Below are positions 22,176-31,905 of a stretch of 64,000 bases of DNA, in pieces. A program made the translations under genes and the position numbers. The stretch lies in contig NC_059077.1 in assembly GCF_020497125.1 (NCBI RefSeq), positions 26,797,340 to 26,861,339 on the forward strand, written 5' to 3'. The first letter of the stretch is position 1. Each line of letters opens with the position of its first letter. The notes under the pieces are model-generated. The model saw nothing but the letters and a program-made list of their open reading frames with translations. It was not told where the DNA came from and made no database searches. The DNA is from Mauremys mutica (Eukaryota; Chordata; Testudines; Geoemydidae).

Positions 22176-22950
22176 GGCTGGAGAAAATGCCTGATGGTGA
22201 AAGACTGAAAAGAGCTTAACCGGTTTAATTTATCCCCCCCGAAAAGGGGGGGAAGAGGTGTCTTGATTACAGTGTATAAGTACCTTCATGGGGAGAAAAC
22301 ACTGAGTAATAAAGTAGTCATTAATCTAATAGAGAAAGGCATAACAAGAACCAAAGACTGGAAACTGAAGCCAAACAAATTCAAATTAGAAATAAGGCAC
22401 TAACCTTAACCATTGGAATAAACTACCAAGGAAAGGTGAATGGATTCTCCATCTCTTGATGTCTCCAGATCAAGACTTGGTTGCCTTTCTGAAAGATATG
22501 CTTTAGCCAAACGGAAGTTATTTGGCTTAAACCAGGGGCAAGTGAGTGAAATTTAAGGGCCTGTGATATACAGGAGGTCAGACTAGATCAGGGATAGGCA
22601 ACCTATGGCATGCGTGCCGAAGTTGGCACGCAAGCTGATTTTCAGTGGCACTCACACTGCCTGGGTCCTGGCCACTGGTCTGGGGGGCTCTACATTTTAA
22701 TTTAATTTTAAATGAAGCTTCTTAAACATTTTAAAAACCTTATTTACTTTACATACAACAATAGTTTAGTTCTATATTACAGGCTTATAGAAAGAGACCT
22801 TCTAAAAACATTAAAATGTATTACTGGCACGCAAAACCTTAAATTAGAGTGAATAAATGAAGACTCGGCACACCACTTCTGAAAGGTTGCTGACCCCTGG
22901 ACTAGATGATCTAATGGTCCCTTCTTGTCTTTAACCCTATGAGACTATGA
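22176..22950 (+). mobile_element. CR1-like LINE 3' end split by a hAT element
   Basis: CR1 tail features run from 'gaaagactgaaaagagctta' (about 22200), through 'gattacagtgtataagtacc' and 'tggaataaactacc', to 'aggtcagactagat'. They resume after the insertion as 'gactagatgatctaatggtc', then 'ccttcttgtctttaaccc', ending 'gactatga' near 22950. The interruption at 22589-22899 is a separate element that entered after CR1. Confidence 0.8.
22581..22907 (-). mobile_element. Non-autonomous hAT element, copy 1, 8-bp TSD GACTAGAT
   Basis: The element is 22589-22899 (311 bp). Termini are CAGGGATAGGCAACCTATGG and the inverted 'ggttgctgacccctg'. Perfect duplications GACTAGAT lie at 22581-22588 and 22900-22907. 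It aligns end to end with 50952-51259 in the opposite orientation, including the 'acaacaatagtttagtt' and 'gcacaccacttctgaaagg' blocks. No coding sequence. Confidence 0.92.
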
Positions 22951-23431
22951 AACATGCTCAGAAGAGACTTGTTAAGAGTTTGTTAGCTAAATTCTATGAC
23001 GATTCTGTCCACACGGAGCATGAGCCTTCTCCTCACAGCTCCTATGCATGACAGGACTTACCCATCCCCGCAGAGTAACTGAGCATATTCCAGCCACGAG
23101 TGTGGTGGCTGAACAGGACTTTCCCTTCTGTTGCTACTCTGGCTGATGTGAACTGTTGTCATACGAGGCACAGGAACTGAGAGCAGGGAGACTATCAGTC
23201 TTCATCTCCTTCTGCTGGCACCCTAGGTAGTGAACAGAAGGAGGCAGTTGCCAGACAGGGGTGAGAATGGTGTGAGGAGGAGGAAGAAATGCTGGGCATG
23301 GGCAGGAACAGAGGACGGGACAGGAGCCAGGGACAGAGACCAGGGAGAGAACATCTGAGGCATGGGTTGGAGGGAGGACAGAGGAAGGCACTGGTTGGGG
23401 AGAAGGGGACAGAGAAAAGCTGGAGAAACAT
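22951..23431. other. Non-coding stretch, purine-rich on + strand
   Basis: From 23175 to 23430 the plus strand is strongly G/A-rich. The proline/serine-rich minus-strand frames there (23134-23607 and others) follow from this composition and overlap one another, so no gene is called. Confidence 0.5.
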
Positions 23432-24130
23432 GGCCCTGTAGCGGGGTGATCACCCTGCTCCTGCTCTGAGGGGTTAAAAACAGCCCAGGAGAGGGCTGTG
23501 GCTGGGACAAGCAGCTTCAAGGCTGATTGGGGAAGCAGCCTCAGCTGGGGCCATGTCCCAATCAAGGGCCAGCTGGCCCTTATAAGAGGGCAGTGGGCCA
23601 GGAGCACAATCTCTCTCTGTCCCTAGAGGGAGAAGGGCCTGGCTGCGGGGAAGTTGAACCAAGTACCTAAAGTGGAGCAGGGCTGGGGAAAGGCTAGAGG
23701 AGCTGGGGACCTCCAACCTGGAAAACCCCCAGGCTGCTGGCCTTGTTAAGGGCCGAAAAGGTACTGGGGTTGCAAAGAGGCACCAAGGGTAGGCAGAGGC
23801 AGCAGGTCCAAACCCCCCTTGCCTGTGATGATTGGCTTATACAGACTGCAGTCAGCCCCAGTGAAAGGGGGCTAGGTGGTGACTGGCAGTAGCCACTGAG
23901 GTGAGATGGGGATAATGGTTGGGGGTTCCCTTGGGTGGGGAGACCCAGAGAGTGGGTGTACCGCCAGGGGGCAGCACCCGAGGACAAGGGGCACCGGGTC
24001 CAGGAGGGGCACGGGGCCCAGTGGCAGCGAGGCACTAGCCTGCAGAGGGCGCTCCAAAGGTTGGAAAGCTAATTCCCTGCACAACCAGCAGGAGGCACTG
24101 CAGGGTGAGTCGTGGCCCTGCTATAGGCCC
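23432..24130 (+). mobile_element. Solo LTR (family B), 689 bp, 5-bp TSD GGCCC
   Basis: The LTR runs 23437-24125: it starts TGTAGCGGGGTGATCACCCT and ends 'ggccctgctata', so the last dinucleotide has decayed from CA to TA; the outer TGTAGC/GCTATA still pair. Exact duplications GGCCC sit at 23432-23436 and 24126-24130. A TATA-like 'cttataagag' at about 23579 is a plausible LTR promoter. There is no flanking internal sequence, so it is a solo LTR. Assignment as LTR rests on ends plus TSD. Confidence 0.8.
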
Positions 24131-24233
24131 AAAAGTTTATAACCACTCCCCTTCAGAACATGCAATTAGACCCAGCATTCCTGACTTTCAACATTCCTTT
24201 GCTATCAGCAACTAGCTATGAAACCTATTGACA

Positions 24234-24235
<2 letters not shown>

Positions 24236-24265
<30 letters not shown>
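24236..24265. repeat. (GT)n microsatellite
   Basis: Fifteen uninterrupted GT units. Confidence 0.95.
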
Positions 24266-24266
<1 letters not shown>

Positions 24267-24499
24267 ACCCCCTCCAGTGGCAGGTATACCTAAAGGATAC
24301 ATGTTTTCTGCTGCTAGCAACTACTCCATTAATTAGCTCAAGTGGTAGAGGACTGTGCTGTGAATTTGAAGGTCCCAACCTTGCTGATGACCCATGTGGA
24401 GGAAAAGTGATAAATATAGTTCCGTGCAATAGAATTTCAGTTTACTTTTATAAAACTGGGAATGAATCTGGTTTATGTAGTGACGGAGACAGGGAACTG

Positions 24500-25170
24500 T
24501 AGGAAGAGGAAAGGATGGTTTTGTGATTAAGCCAGTTGAATGCTGCCCTGCAGAACTGGATTCTTTCCCTGTCTGTCACAGAATTCCTGTGTGATGCTGG
24601 ACAAGACACTGAAACCAAACTTTTCACTGTCCACTGAGTGTTCTTCATTTCCTGGGTGCCCAACTTGAGACACCTCGGGTTTGACTTGGAGAGGTACTGT
24701 GCACTTACATCTGCAACTGAGATCAGTGGGAACTCTGCTCTGAACTTATAAAACAAGTACTCTGAAAAATCAGGCCGCTGGCTTCTTAAATTGGGCACCC
24801 AAAATTAGTTGACATTTTATCAATGTTTGCCTTAATGTTTGTACCTCAGTTCTGCACGTGTAAAATGGAGATACACCACTACCTCGATATAACACTACCC
24901 GATATAACACAAATTTGGATATAACACGATAAAGCAGTGCTCCAGGGGGGCGGGGCTGTGCACTCCGGTGGATCAAAGCAAGTTCAATATAACACGGTTT
25001 CACCTATAATGCAGTAAGATTTTTTTGGCTCCCAAGGACAGCGTTATATCGAGATAGAGGTGTAATACCACCTAACCTCACTTGGATACTGTGAGATAAA
25101 TTGATTAGTGTTTATGAAGCACTATGATACTATGATTAGGACACTACAGAAAAGCACAAGAGGAAGTTAA
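24500..25170 (+). repeat. MIR-type SINE split by a Tigger-like MITE
   Basis: Diagnostic pieces in order: 'gttgaatgctgccctgcaga', 'cctgtgtgatgctggacaag', 'gggtgcccaacttgagacac', 'ctcagttctgcacgtgtaaa', 'atggagatac' [insertion 24872-25064] 'aataccacctaacctcactt', 'gagataaattgattagtgtt', 'tatgaagcactatgatacta'. The last part is the MIR/L2-type tail. The continuity of the SINE across the insertion proves the nesting order. Confidence 0.75.
24872..25064. mobile_element. Tigger-like (Tc1/mariner) MITE, copy 1
   Basis: Terminal inverted repeats: TACACCACTACCTCGATATA at the left and 'gcgttatatcgagatagagg' followed by TGTA at the right. The TA at each outer edge is consistent with the TA target duplication of Tc1/mariner elements. 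Inner repeats of the phrase 'gatataacac' recur. The element aligns over its full length with 42078-42269. Confidence 0.85.
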
Positions 25171-25593
25171 TGATTCCATATTCAGGATAAGGTTTATGTT
25201 ATGCAGCAAAGGAATCATGGGGCCACACACTGAATGAGGAGGATAAAAAGAAATATTGAATAGCCACCTGTTTAATGCGCACTATTCATTCTGTGCACAA
25301 AATGAGCCAGAAAGCCTGATATAATCGTGTAAGTAAAGACTGTATCATAATACATATGCACAAGGGAGCTGAACGAATATGTTCAAAGTGCCACTCCCAT
25401 TGACTTAATTTGCAACTGTGAGTACTCAGCACTTCTGCAAATCAGGCTCCAGAGACTCATGGTGGGCACCCACAATGTGAGAAAGAAATATCATATAATT
25501 AAAGATTCTATCTTAATTCATATACACAAAGGGACTGAACGAAGGCTGTACTTCCTTTGCAACCTTAATATTCTTTTAATCTTCTTCTTCTTA
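25171..25593. other. Non-coding stretch, nothing firm
   Basis: No gene. The phrase 'cagcacttctgcaaatcagg' (25428) is typical of old amniote palindromic MITEs but the element cannot be bounded. Confidence 0.45.
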
Positions 25594-25730
25594 GCATATG
25601 CACAATGTGCCTCAAATGGCACATGACCTGGATTCGTCACTGAATTTGGTCCACTGGTTGGATCATTAGCTTCCCCGGCTCAGGTCAGGTACTGATGGGA
25701 AGCGTGACATGAAAACTGATCCATGCCCCC
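25594..25730 (+). repeat. Unclassified dispersed repeat, copy 2 of 2
   Basis: Aligns with 3528-3660 in the same orientation; the best-conserved block is ctggttggatcattagcttc plus cccggc. The end 'tccatgccccc' is shared. No structural hallmark of a class was found. Confidence 0.55.
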
Positions 25731-26665
25731 ATTGTAATAGATTGTTGTTAATGTAAGATTACATATAATCAATATAACTGACAAGGATATTGATCATTAT
25801 CAATGGATATTCATATTCAATGGGAGCTGGGCACCTAATTGCTCATAACCTTGCACCTAAGTCATTTTTTCCTCCAGACTTCGATGGCAGTGTTAGGGAA
25901 TTTTGACTATCCTCCCCATTAACAATACTTGAGGTACAGAGAGTGAAATAAGACACAGGATTTGATCTCCCATGCTTATGTAACCCACTGGTCTGTGTGT
26001 GTTGGGTGTGGCCATCTGTGCCCAATCCACAGACGATGTGAGTTTGTTACATCTCTTTGCTACAGAGCCTGACTCTTTGGGTCAAGGTGTAAAGTCATGT
26101 TTTTAGCTCTGGAGGTCTCTGGTTCAATCCTTGGCATTAGCCAAGATAATAGATAGTAGATGTCACTCTTACTCGTATTATAGGGTACACTACTTACCAA
26201 ATACTTCCATTGTCCCTACTTAAGTCAACAGCAAAACTCTCATAGATTTCAATAGGGCCAGGATTTTTACCCATTCATCCAATAGAACTGTACACAAACC
26301 AAGGTATTATTCAGTGAAAATCTGTCAGAATCAGGCCCATAGTAATTATTCTGTTACTTACAAGAACTAGACAAACTAGTTATTTGATCATTCTCCAGGG
26401 TACACTCTAGAGATTGTGTGGGCCTGGTTCTCAACTGGCCAGCACCTTGTGTAGTCATTTATATCAATGTGTAGTTGCTGCAAAATTCTTCCATTCTGAT
26501 TGGGTAGAGGTTTAAAGGTGCTATACACTCACTCTGCACGGACTCAGTATTTCAATCAGCACCGTGGATACTGATATCCCAGGAGGCGGAGCCTGAGGAC
26601 TCAGTGTACTTAGTGCAGAAACTGTACTGTGGTACACTTAGCTCTGTGATGGTCAATGGTTGTAT
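25731..26665. other. Non-coding stretch, nothing recognised
   Basis: Mixed composition. A tRNA B-box-like string 'ggttcaatccttgg' at 26130-26143 has no matching A box or cloverleaf around it. 26420-26550 contains phrases of an old palindromic MITE. Confidence 0.45.
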
Positions 26666-26668
26666 CAT

Positions 26669-26955
26669 AGGCGCTATCTTTGAGTTGCCTGGGGTGCTCA
26701 ACCCCCCTACTTTGCCCCACCTCCACACCACCTCTTCCCACCCCCACTCCACCCCACCCCGTCCCCTCCTCTGAGTGCACCCTGCCCTCCCTCCTCCCAT
26801 CCCTCCCAGCGCCTCCTGAATGCTGCTGAACAGCTGATTGCAGCAGGCAGTAGACTCTGGGAGGGAGGGAAGCTGATCAGTGTGGCATCCACTATTTTTT
26901 TTTTATGTGAGTACTTCAGCACTGGAGCACCTACAGCATCTGTGCTATAGGCTGG
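26669..26955. repeat. GC-rich DNA element remnant
   Basis: The left end 'cataggcgctatctttg' and GC-rich interior (C-rich 26700-26815, then 'ctctgggagggaggg') match the layout of a turtle DNA-element family whose ends read CATAGGCGCC…. The right end ('gcacctacagcatctgtgctatag') is degraded and no TSD is visible. Confidence 0.45.
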
Positions 26956-26984
26956 TTTTCAATAGAAGCGGGAGAACTCAAGGG

Positions 26985-27660
26985 ATGTGTTCTCTCATCT
27001 GCGTTTTTTAATATGCTAATAGACTAGCTGATGTCAAAGCTGATTGAGCCCAACTAGGAGCTGTGAAGTGTAGTATGCAGATGATATTGCCTTAGTTGGT
27101 AAGACTATTGACCAAATATAGCTATGGTGGAAGAGGCACGATAAAATGCAGAATCTATGGGACTTAAGATTGATGGTGATAAACCAAAAGTTATGCATGC
27201 CTCCTATTGAGTGGAAATGAATGACCTGCCAATGCTGCATTAGATGGCAATAACATTGAATGGGTGGATAGTTTTATCTATCTGTGTAGTCGATTGACAA
27301 GAGTAGGTGCTATATCCCAGGAAGTCACATGTTGGATTGGTCTTGGTCAATTAGTTATATGCACAATAATACTCTGAGTCTTTTTCCTTTCTAAAATACA
27401 TGATATCATCCAAAGTTTGATTGATCAACTGAAGCCAGCTAAGAGAAGTGCATAATTTACATTGTACAAAGTAGGATAATACAGAAAAAGATGCAGCATG
27501 GGGCATAGGTTAGAGCTTGATGAGAAAGATCTATTAGTAGCAGACCACAGCAACACTGCGATGATTCTGTTCTCAGTTACAATGGTGGAGAGTTGAGACA
27601 ACTGTTTTGCAGATGTACAACATAAAAATGTCAACCGAGGAAGAAACATTGGAGACAATT
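26985..27660 (+). pseudogene. LINE reverse transcriptase relic, not CR1 (RTE/R4-like)
   Basis: Around 27071 the plus strand reads V-stop-YADDIALVGKTIDQI, with the RT motif C tetrapeptide YADD at 27074-27085 intact but a TAG just before it. It continues through WWKRHDKMQNLWDLRL. After a frameshift near 27230 it reads GNNIEWVDSFIYLCSRLTRV and then GAISQEVTCWIGL, which matches the thumb-side 'VDSFKYLGS…' and 'EI…RIG' pattern of LINEs such as RTE and R4 clades. CR1 has FADD and a different follow-on, so this is a separate LINE lineage. Several stops make it ancient. Limits to about 27660 are estimated. Confidence 0.7.
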
Positions 27661-28700
27661 AGGCCATTTATAATACAGAAATTGTTGATATCTCGAATAG
27701 CCCAAAGTCAAGTGATCAGATTAAATAACAACAATAATATTAAGACTATTATGAGGGAAGACTGATAGCGCACATGCTTATTACAACCACTGGTGACACA
27801 GAAGTGCACATCACTAGAGAGAGCCTTCTTATTTCTCTGTCCAACAGAGAGATAATAATTCAGTGGTTTTTAGTATTACACGGGAATAATGAATTTACTA
27901 AAGCAGCATAATTTTCTTTTGCAAATACCATAGATTCTCTGATACATATTTTCCTTGGCCTTTGTGTTGACATGGTGCCTTAATTGGTCATATATACCTG
28001 AGTTGATTCCTTTTTTTTCCTCATCAACTTTAGTCTTTAACCAAGTGCAAACATGATAGTTTAAAGCCTTCTAAAATGCTTTACATAATATGATCGCTGA
28101 AATTAAACAGAGACCACTGATTTTCCCATTCTCTGGCTTTTTCACTATCATATTTGGTTAATATGACATTATCTAGGTTTTGGATCCTATATGCTTTATT
28201 TTGAGAGGCTAGGGAATATTTATTACATATTGAGCTTTGAGATAGTTGTTAAATTTAAAAGTTAACCACTGAATAAATGTGTAGCTAAACCTATATGTGT
28301 TCTTTAGCACCTATTGCTTAGATGGCATAATAAAATTTTACAAACATACAAACCGAAACATTCCAGATAGTTCCCTAGTTGCAAAGTCTCAAACCTTCCA
28401 TGTGATGAGTGACTTATTGAGTTACTCCACTGTGGCTGGTATAGCTAGGCACATCCAGTGCTTCCCCTCATTGGCACAGAAATCCTGCAGGTTTCCACGG
28501 AGAGGAGAGGGTGCAAGGTGTTTCTCCTCTAAGTATGATTAACATGTACGCTTATCATTCACCTGCTGATGGCACAGTCTACACTAGCTGGCTCTGAGGA
28601 TGATTGAACACATATCCCAATCTGCAGACCATCCCCCGTTAAGGACATAATGCAAATACTGGCATGCTATTTAGACCCAGCCTCTACCATGCTGAGATGC
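27661..28700. other. AT-rich stretch, nothing recognised
   Basis: No gene or repeat could be supported. The 81-codon frame at 28297-28542 has no features. Confidence 0.5.
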
Positions 28701-30032
28701 ATTATCTACTCCTGAGAGCATTCTGTGCCAAAAAATTAAAAATGCTGCACACAATATTTTAAAATTCTGCAAGATTTATTTGTCAATAAATACATGCAGA
28801 GGCTCCAGCATGGCAGTGGGGAGCACAGGCCACTGGTTGTACAAAGGTGGGAGATCACCCTGCAGCCTCTCCCACCCCCAGAACACAGACTCAGCAGTGA
28901 GGCTGCACCCAACCCTGTCATAGCACAAGGCCTGGACCACCCCAGAAATACCATGAGGGCCTACCCCTCTGTGCCAGGCCCACCAGGTGTGGGGCAGGCA
29001 GGCTCAACCAGGAAGGATCCGTGTGGAGGGGCTTAGTGGGGGGGGGATCAAGGTGTGGGGTGAGAGGATTCTGTGAAGGACAATCTGGGTGCAGACAGCT
29101 CAGTGGGGGGGATCTAGGTGTGGGGGGATGTGGATACACAGAGGTTTATGGGGGGAGGGGTTCCAGGTGCAGGGGCAATGGGACTCTGCAGGGGCTTCCA
29201 GGTGAAGGTGGTTGGGGCTCAGAGGAGGGGTCTGAGTGTGGGGACTTCAGCGGGGGGGCGATGGGGAAGTGGGGCTTGATGGAGTGGGGGTCTGGGTGCA
29301 GCTAATTGGGGGCTCAGTGGCATGGGGGTCTGGATGTGGGGGCCTAGGGTGGTGCAGGGAGTGGGGAATTGGTGTTGGGGTTTGAGTGCTGGGAGCTCAG
29401 TTGGGGGTGGTCTGGGTGCAGGGGTGGGGATCCAGAGGCAGGTGGTCTTAGTGCAGGGAGGCTCCAAATGCAGGGGTTGAGGTTCAGTGGGGTGGGGTTT
29501 GGGGAGAAGGGCTAGGGGGATTCTGGATGTACTGTGTGAGGCTTGGCAGGGGTGTCTGGGTATGGGAGATATGGATGCACAGGGGTTGGGTGGATGGGGG
29601 AGCAGCTCCCCGTACGGTGACCCCTCCCCCCACAGCTGAGAAGCGATGGGGGCAGGAAGCAGGGGAGGATGCTGAGCTTCCTGCAGCTGGGGGAGGTTTC
29701 TGGGGGTGGGTCTGACACAGCCCCAGCCACTCCTTGCAGGGGAAGAGGAAGTCCCATTCTCTCCTGCCTCCAGCCCAGCTGGAACTAGCAGCTGATCCCG
29801 GCTCAGGGTAGGAGCCACTGGCTGGGGTGTCCCCAGCCCCAGGGTGAGTTACTGCTCTGCTGGCTGCCTGAAAGTGTACCTGCACTGCTAGGGAGTGGTG
29901 CATGACTGCTCTTGCAGCTTCTCTTTGCTCCCCTGTCAGAAAGTCATTTTTCTGTGGGAAAACAAATAAATCTGCAGGGGACATGAAGTCTGTGCATATG
30001 AGGCGGCACAGAATTCCCCTGGAGTAATTATC
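28701..30032. mobile_element. 1.32-kb G-rich DNA transposon, non-autonomous
   Basis: The element is 28707-30026. The left end reads TACTCCTGAGAGCATTCTGT and the right end, inverted, reads TACTCCAGGGGAATTCTGTG. Flanking direct repeats ATTATC (28701-28706 and 30027-30032) support insertion; hAT would give 8 bp, so two outer bases may have mutated. AT-rich subterminal arms (aataaatacatgc; 'aaaacaaataaatctgca') enclose about 1.1 kb of strongly G-biased sequence with imperfect repeats of a 'ggggtctgggtgcagggg'-like unit. Long frames on both strands are composition artefacts, the longest being 199 aa, proline-rich, minus. No transposase. Confidence 0.75.
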
Positions 30033-30558
30033 AAAGAATTGTTCCTTGCCACATGCATCAGGGAAAGTGGCTCTCTATACTATAATCTCCTTGGCATGAA
30101 GAAGTGCAACATGGAGCATGGCTGATCCCTTAATCTTAGTATATGGCAGCTACTTTATGTTTCTATTTATGTTATTAACTGAACATTCCCCATCTGAATT
30201 CATTAATGTCCTAGGAATTAGAATCTTCCTTTCTTGTCAGCGTTGCAAGTGTTCCTTCCTGAATGACTCCAGGGCACATACAGTACTTTCTATGCTGACT
30301 CATGAGAGATGTTGCAACAACATGAAGCTTTAAACATGACCTGGACAAATCATGCAAATGCATTCAGATGGTTGATTGGCAAATAAAATTCAGCACAGAC
30401 CTACAAAAGATGAAAGTCAATGTAATGCCTAACAAACAGTGGGAATGAATTAGAGCTGGTTGAAATAGTCATTAAGAATAAATTGCCTGACATACTTGTC
30501 TGGGTTTTTTTTCATTGTTGTTTTTTAATTGGTGAATTGTTCATGAGCAGATCCTAAT
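30033..30558. other. Non-coding stretch, nothing recognised
   Basis: A 71-codon plus frame (30118-30333) has a short hydrophobic N-terminus but no homologous feature and no neighbouring splice or promoter signals. It is not called. Confidence 0.45.
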
Positions 30559-30799
30559 TTCTACAAAAGTATCAGAGGTGTAGCTGTGTTAGTCTGGATC
30601 TGTAAAAGCAGCAAAGAATCCTGTGGCACCTTATAGACTAACAGACGTTTTGCAGCATGAGCTTTCGTGGGTGAATACCCACTTCTTTGGATGCAATTTG
30701 CATCCGACGAAGTGGGTATTCACCCACGAAAGCTCATGCTGCAAAACGTCTGTTAGTCTATAAGGTGCCACAGGATTCTTTGCTGCTTCTACAAAAGTA
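30559..30799. mobile_element. Penelope-like element 3' end inserted as an inverted dimer
   Basis: Two copies of the same sequence lie head to head. Arms 30606-30696 and 30698-30788 are reverse complements with only two mismatches over 91 bp, around a single central base (30697). The left copy (minus) continues another 34 bp (30572-30605, 'tcagaggtgtagctgtgtta…'); the right copy (plus) ends at 'tttgctgctt'. The whole unit is bounded by TTCTACAAAAGTA at 30559-30571 and 30787-30799, so it arrived in one event. Sequence matches the terminal region of vertebrate Penelope-like retroelements as I recall them. Each arm holds a hammerhead-ribozyme-like core. Confidence 0.8.
30700..30739 (+). ncRNA. 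Hammerhead-ribozyme-like motif (core altered)
   Basis: Parts in order: stem I strand GCAT (30700-30703); core CCGACGA (30704-30710) where the hammerhead needs CUGANGA; an extra A (30711); stem II GTGGGT/ACCCAC with loop ATTC; GAAA (30728-30731); self-complementary AGCT (30731-30734) that could form stem III only between two molecules; C (30735) at the cleavage position; stem I partner ATGC (30736-30739). Dimeric minimal hammerheads are known in metazoan Penelope-like elements. Here U4 is C, which should abolish cleavage. Confidence 0.6.
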
Positions 30800-31905
30800 G
30801 TAGTTGTTGTTGTTGTTGACAGGAATTTGATGCATAGTTTCTGAGAACAAACCTTAGCCTAAGGATGGTTTTGTCTGTTGAATGTCTCTAGTTAATCTCT
30901 ATTCATAGTGGGTGATATTCACCCTGCTGCTGGGAACCAACTCAAGGCCTATGCAGCACTTAATTTTCACGCATGCCTTTTGTGCTGGCCCTTCTCCTAA
31001 GGATGAATTTAATCCAGTGTGCAATCTCACCAAAATCACATGGGGGTGTTTCAGTGATTCAAACTAATTAAACAGAAGAATAATAAAGGATGAATGACAT
31101 ATTTCCAGTCCAATTTTTGGACAACTCATTATCCATGTGAAATGTTCCTAATTCTTCAGCTGGGCATATTTTTTAGGTATTTCAAATTACAAATTGTTTA
31201 GTATATTTTTGCCATTTCAACCAGTTCCACTTGGGATTTATACACACTTACATAAATAAAGTGGGCATTAATCTAAATACTCGTGAATATAAAATAATGC
31301 GACCCTGGCTATAACAGCAAAGTGATCTCTCCATGATTTTTCACATAAATATTTGCAAATTACCTTTTGTACTATTCAGTCTGCTCTGATGTGAATACTC
31401 CTGACAGTCCATAGAGGGCAGGTGAGGATTATAAAGGAAAGAATAGACTATGCAGTCAGTATGTGAGAATTTGACAAGGGTCCATTTATCATATGGACCT
31501 AAGCCAGATATTTCCATATAGCTACAGATTTATATTCTTCATCAATCAAGGTAGGATTAATTTTTTTCACATGCATTATGGCATTCCTTTTTCAGATAAG
31601 GAAAGGATAACATTGGTAAAGGCTGCCTCATAGATTAAGGCTGACGTCAAATATTAAACTGTGCAATGGAGGTTTATCTAAAGGACTATTGTTTATATTT
31701 CTCCCCATCTTTTGCATCGTACCCATAACTGTTTTATTATAGTGCCATGACAGATGAGGCTTTAATAACTCAGCCATTCATTTTGGACTGAAATATGGCA
31801 TACAGTTTCTTAGCCCAAGAGGTGCATAGTGTTATCATTTTCAGGGGTGGAATTTGCACTCATGTCAAGTTCAGAAAAGGCCCCTATAACCTTGTTTTTA
31901 TATTC
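30800..31905. other. Non-coding stretch, nothing recognised
   Basis: A short (GTT)n run at 30805-30819. Otherwise AT-rich without recognisable features. Confidence 0.5.

Noticed and set aside
23134..23716. Overlapping 78-157-codon minus-strand frames rich in Ser and Pro
   Set aside because: They sit on a purine-rich plus strand and partly inside a solo LTR, and overlap each other in different phases.
26120..26150. Possible tRNA-derived B box (ggttcaatcc)
   Set aside because: No A box at the proper distance and no cloverleaf stems, so neither a tRNA gene nor a bounded SINE is supported.
29219..29984. 199- and 166-codon proline-rich minus-strand reading frames
   Set aside because: They lie wholly inside the G-rich transposon interior and overlap each other in different frames. 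Low stop frequency follows from GC-rich repeats. No domain or codon pattern supports a gene.
30118..30333. 71-codon frame with a hydrophobic start, possible small membrane protein
   Set aside because: No ribosome-context, splice or promoter support. Frames of this size occur by chance throughout the window.
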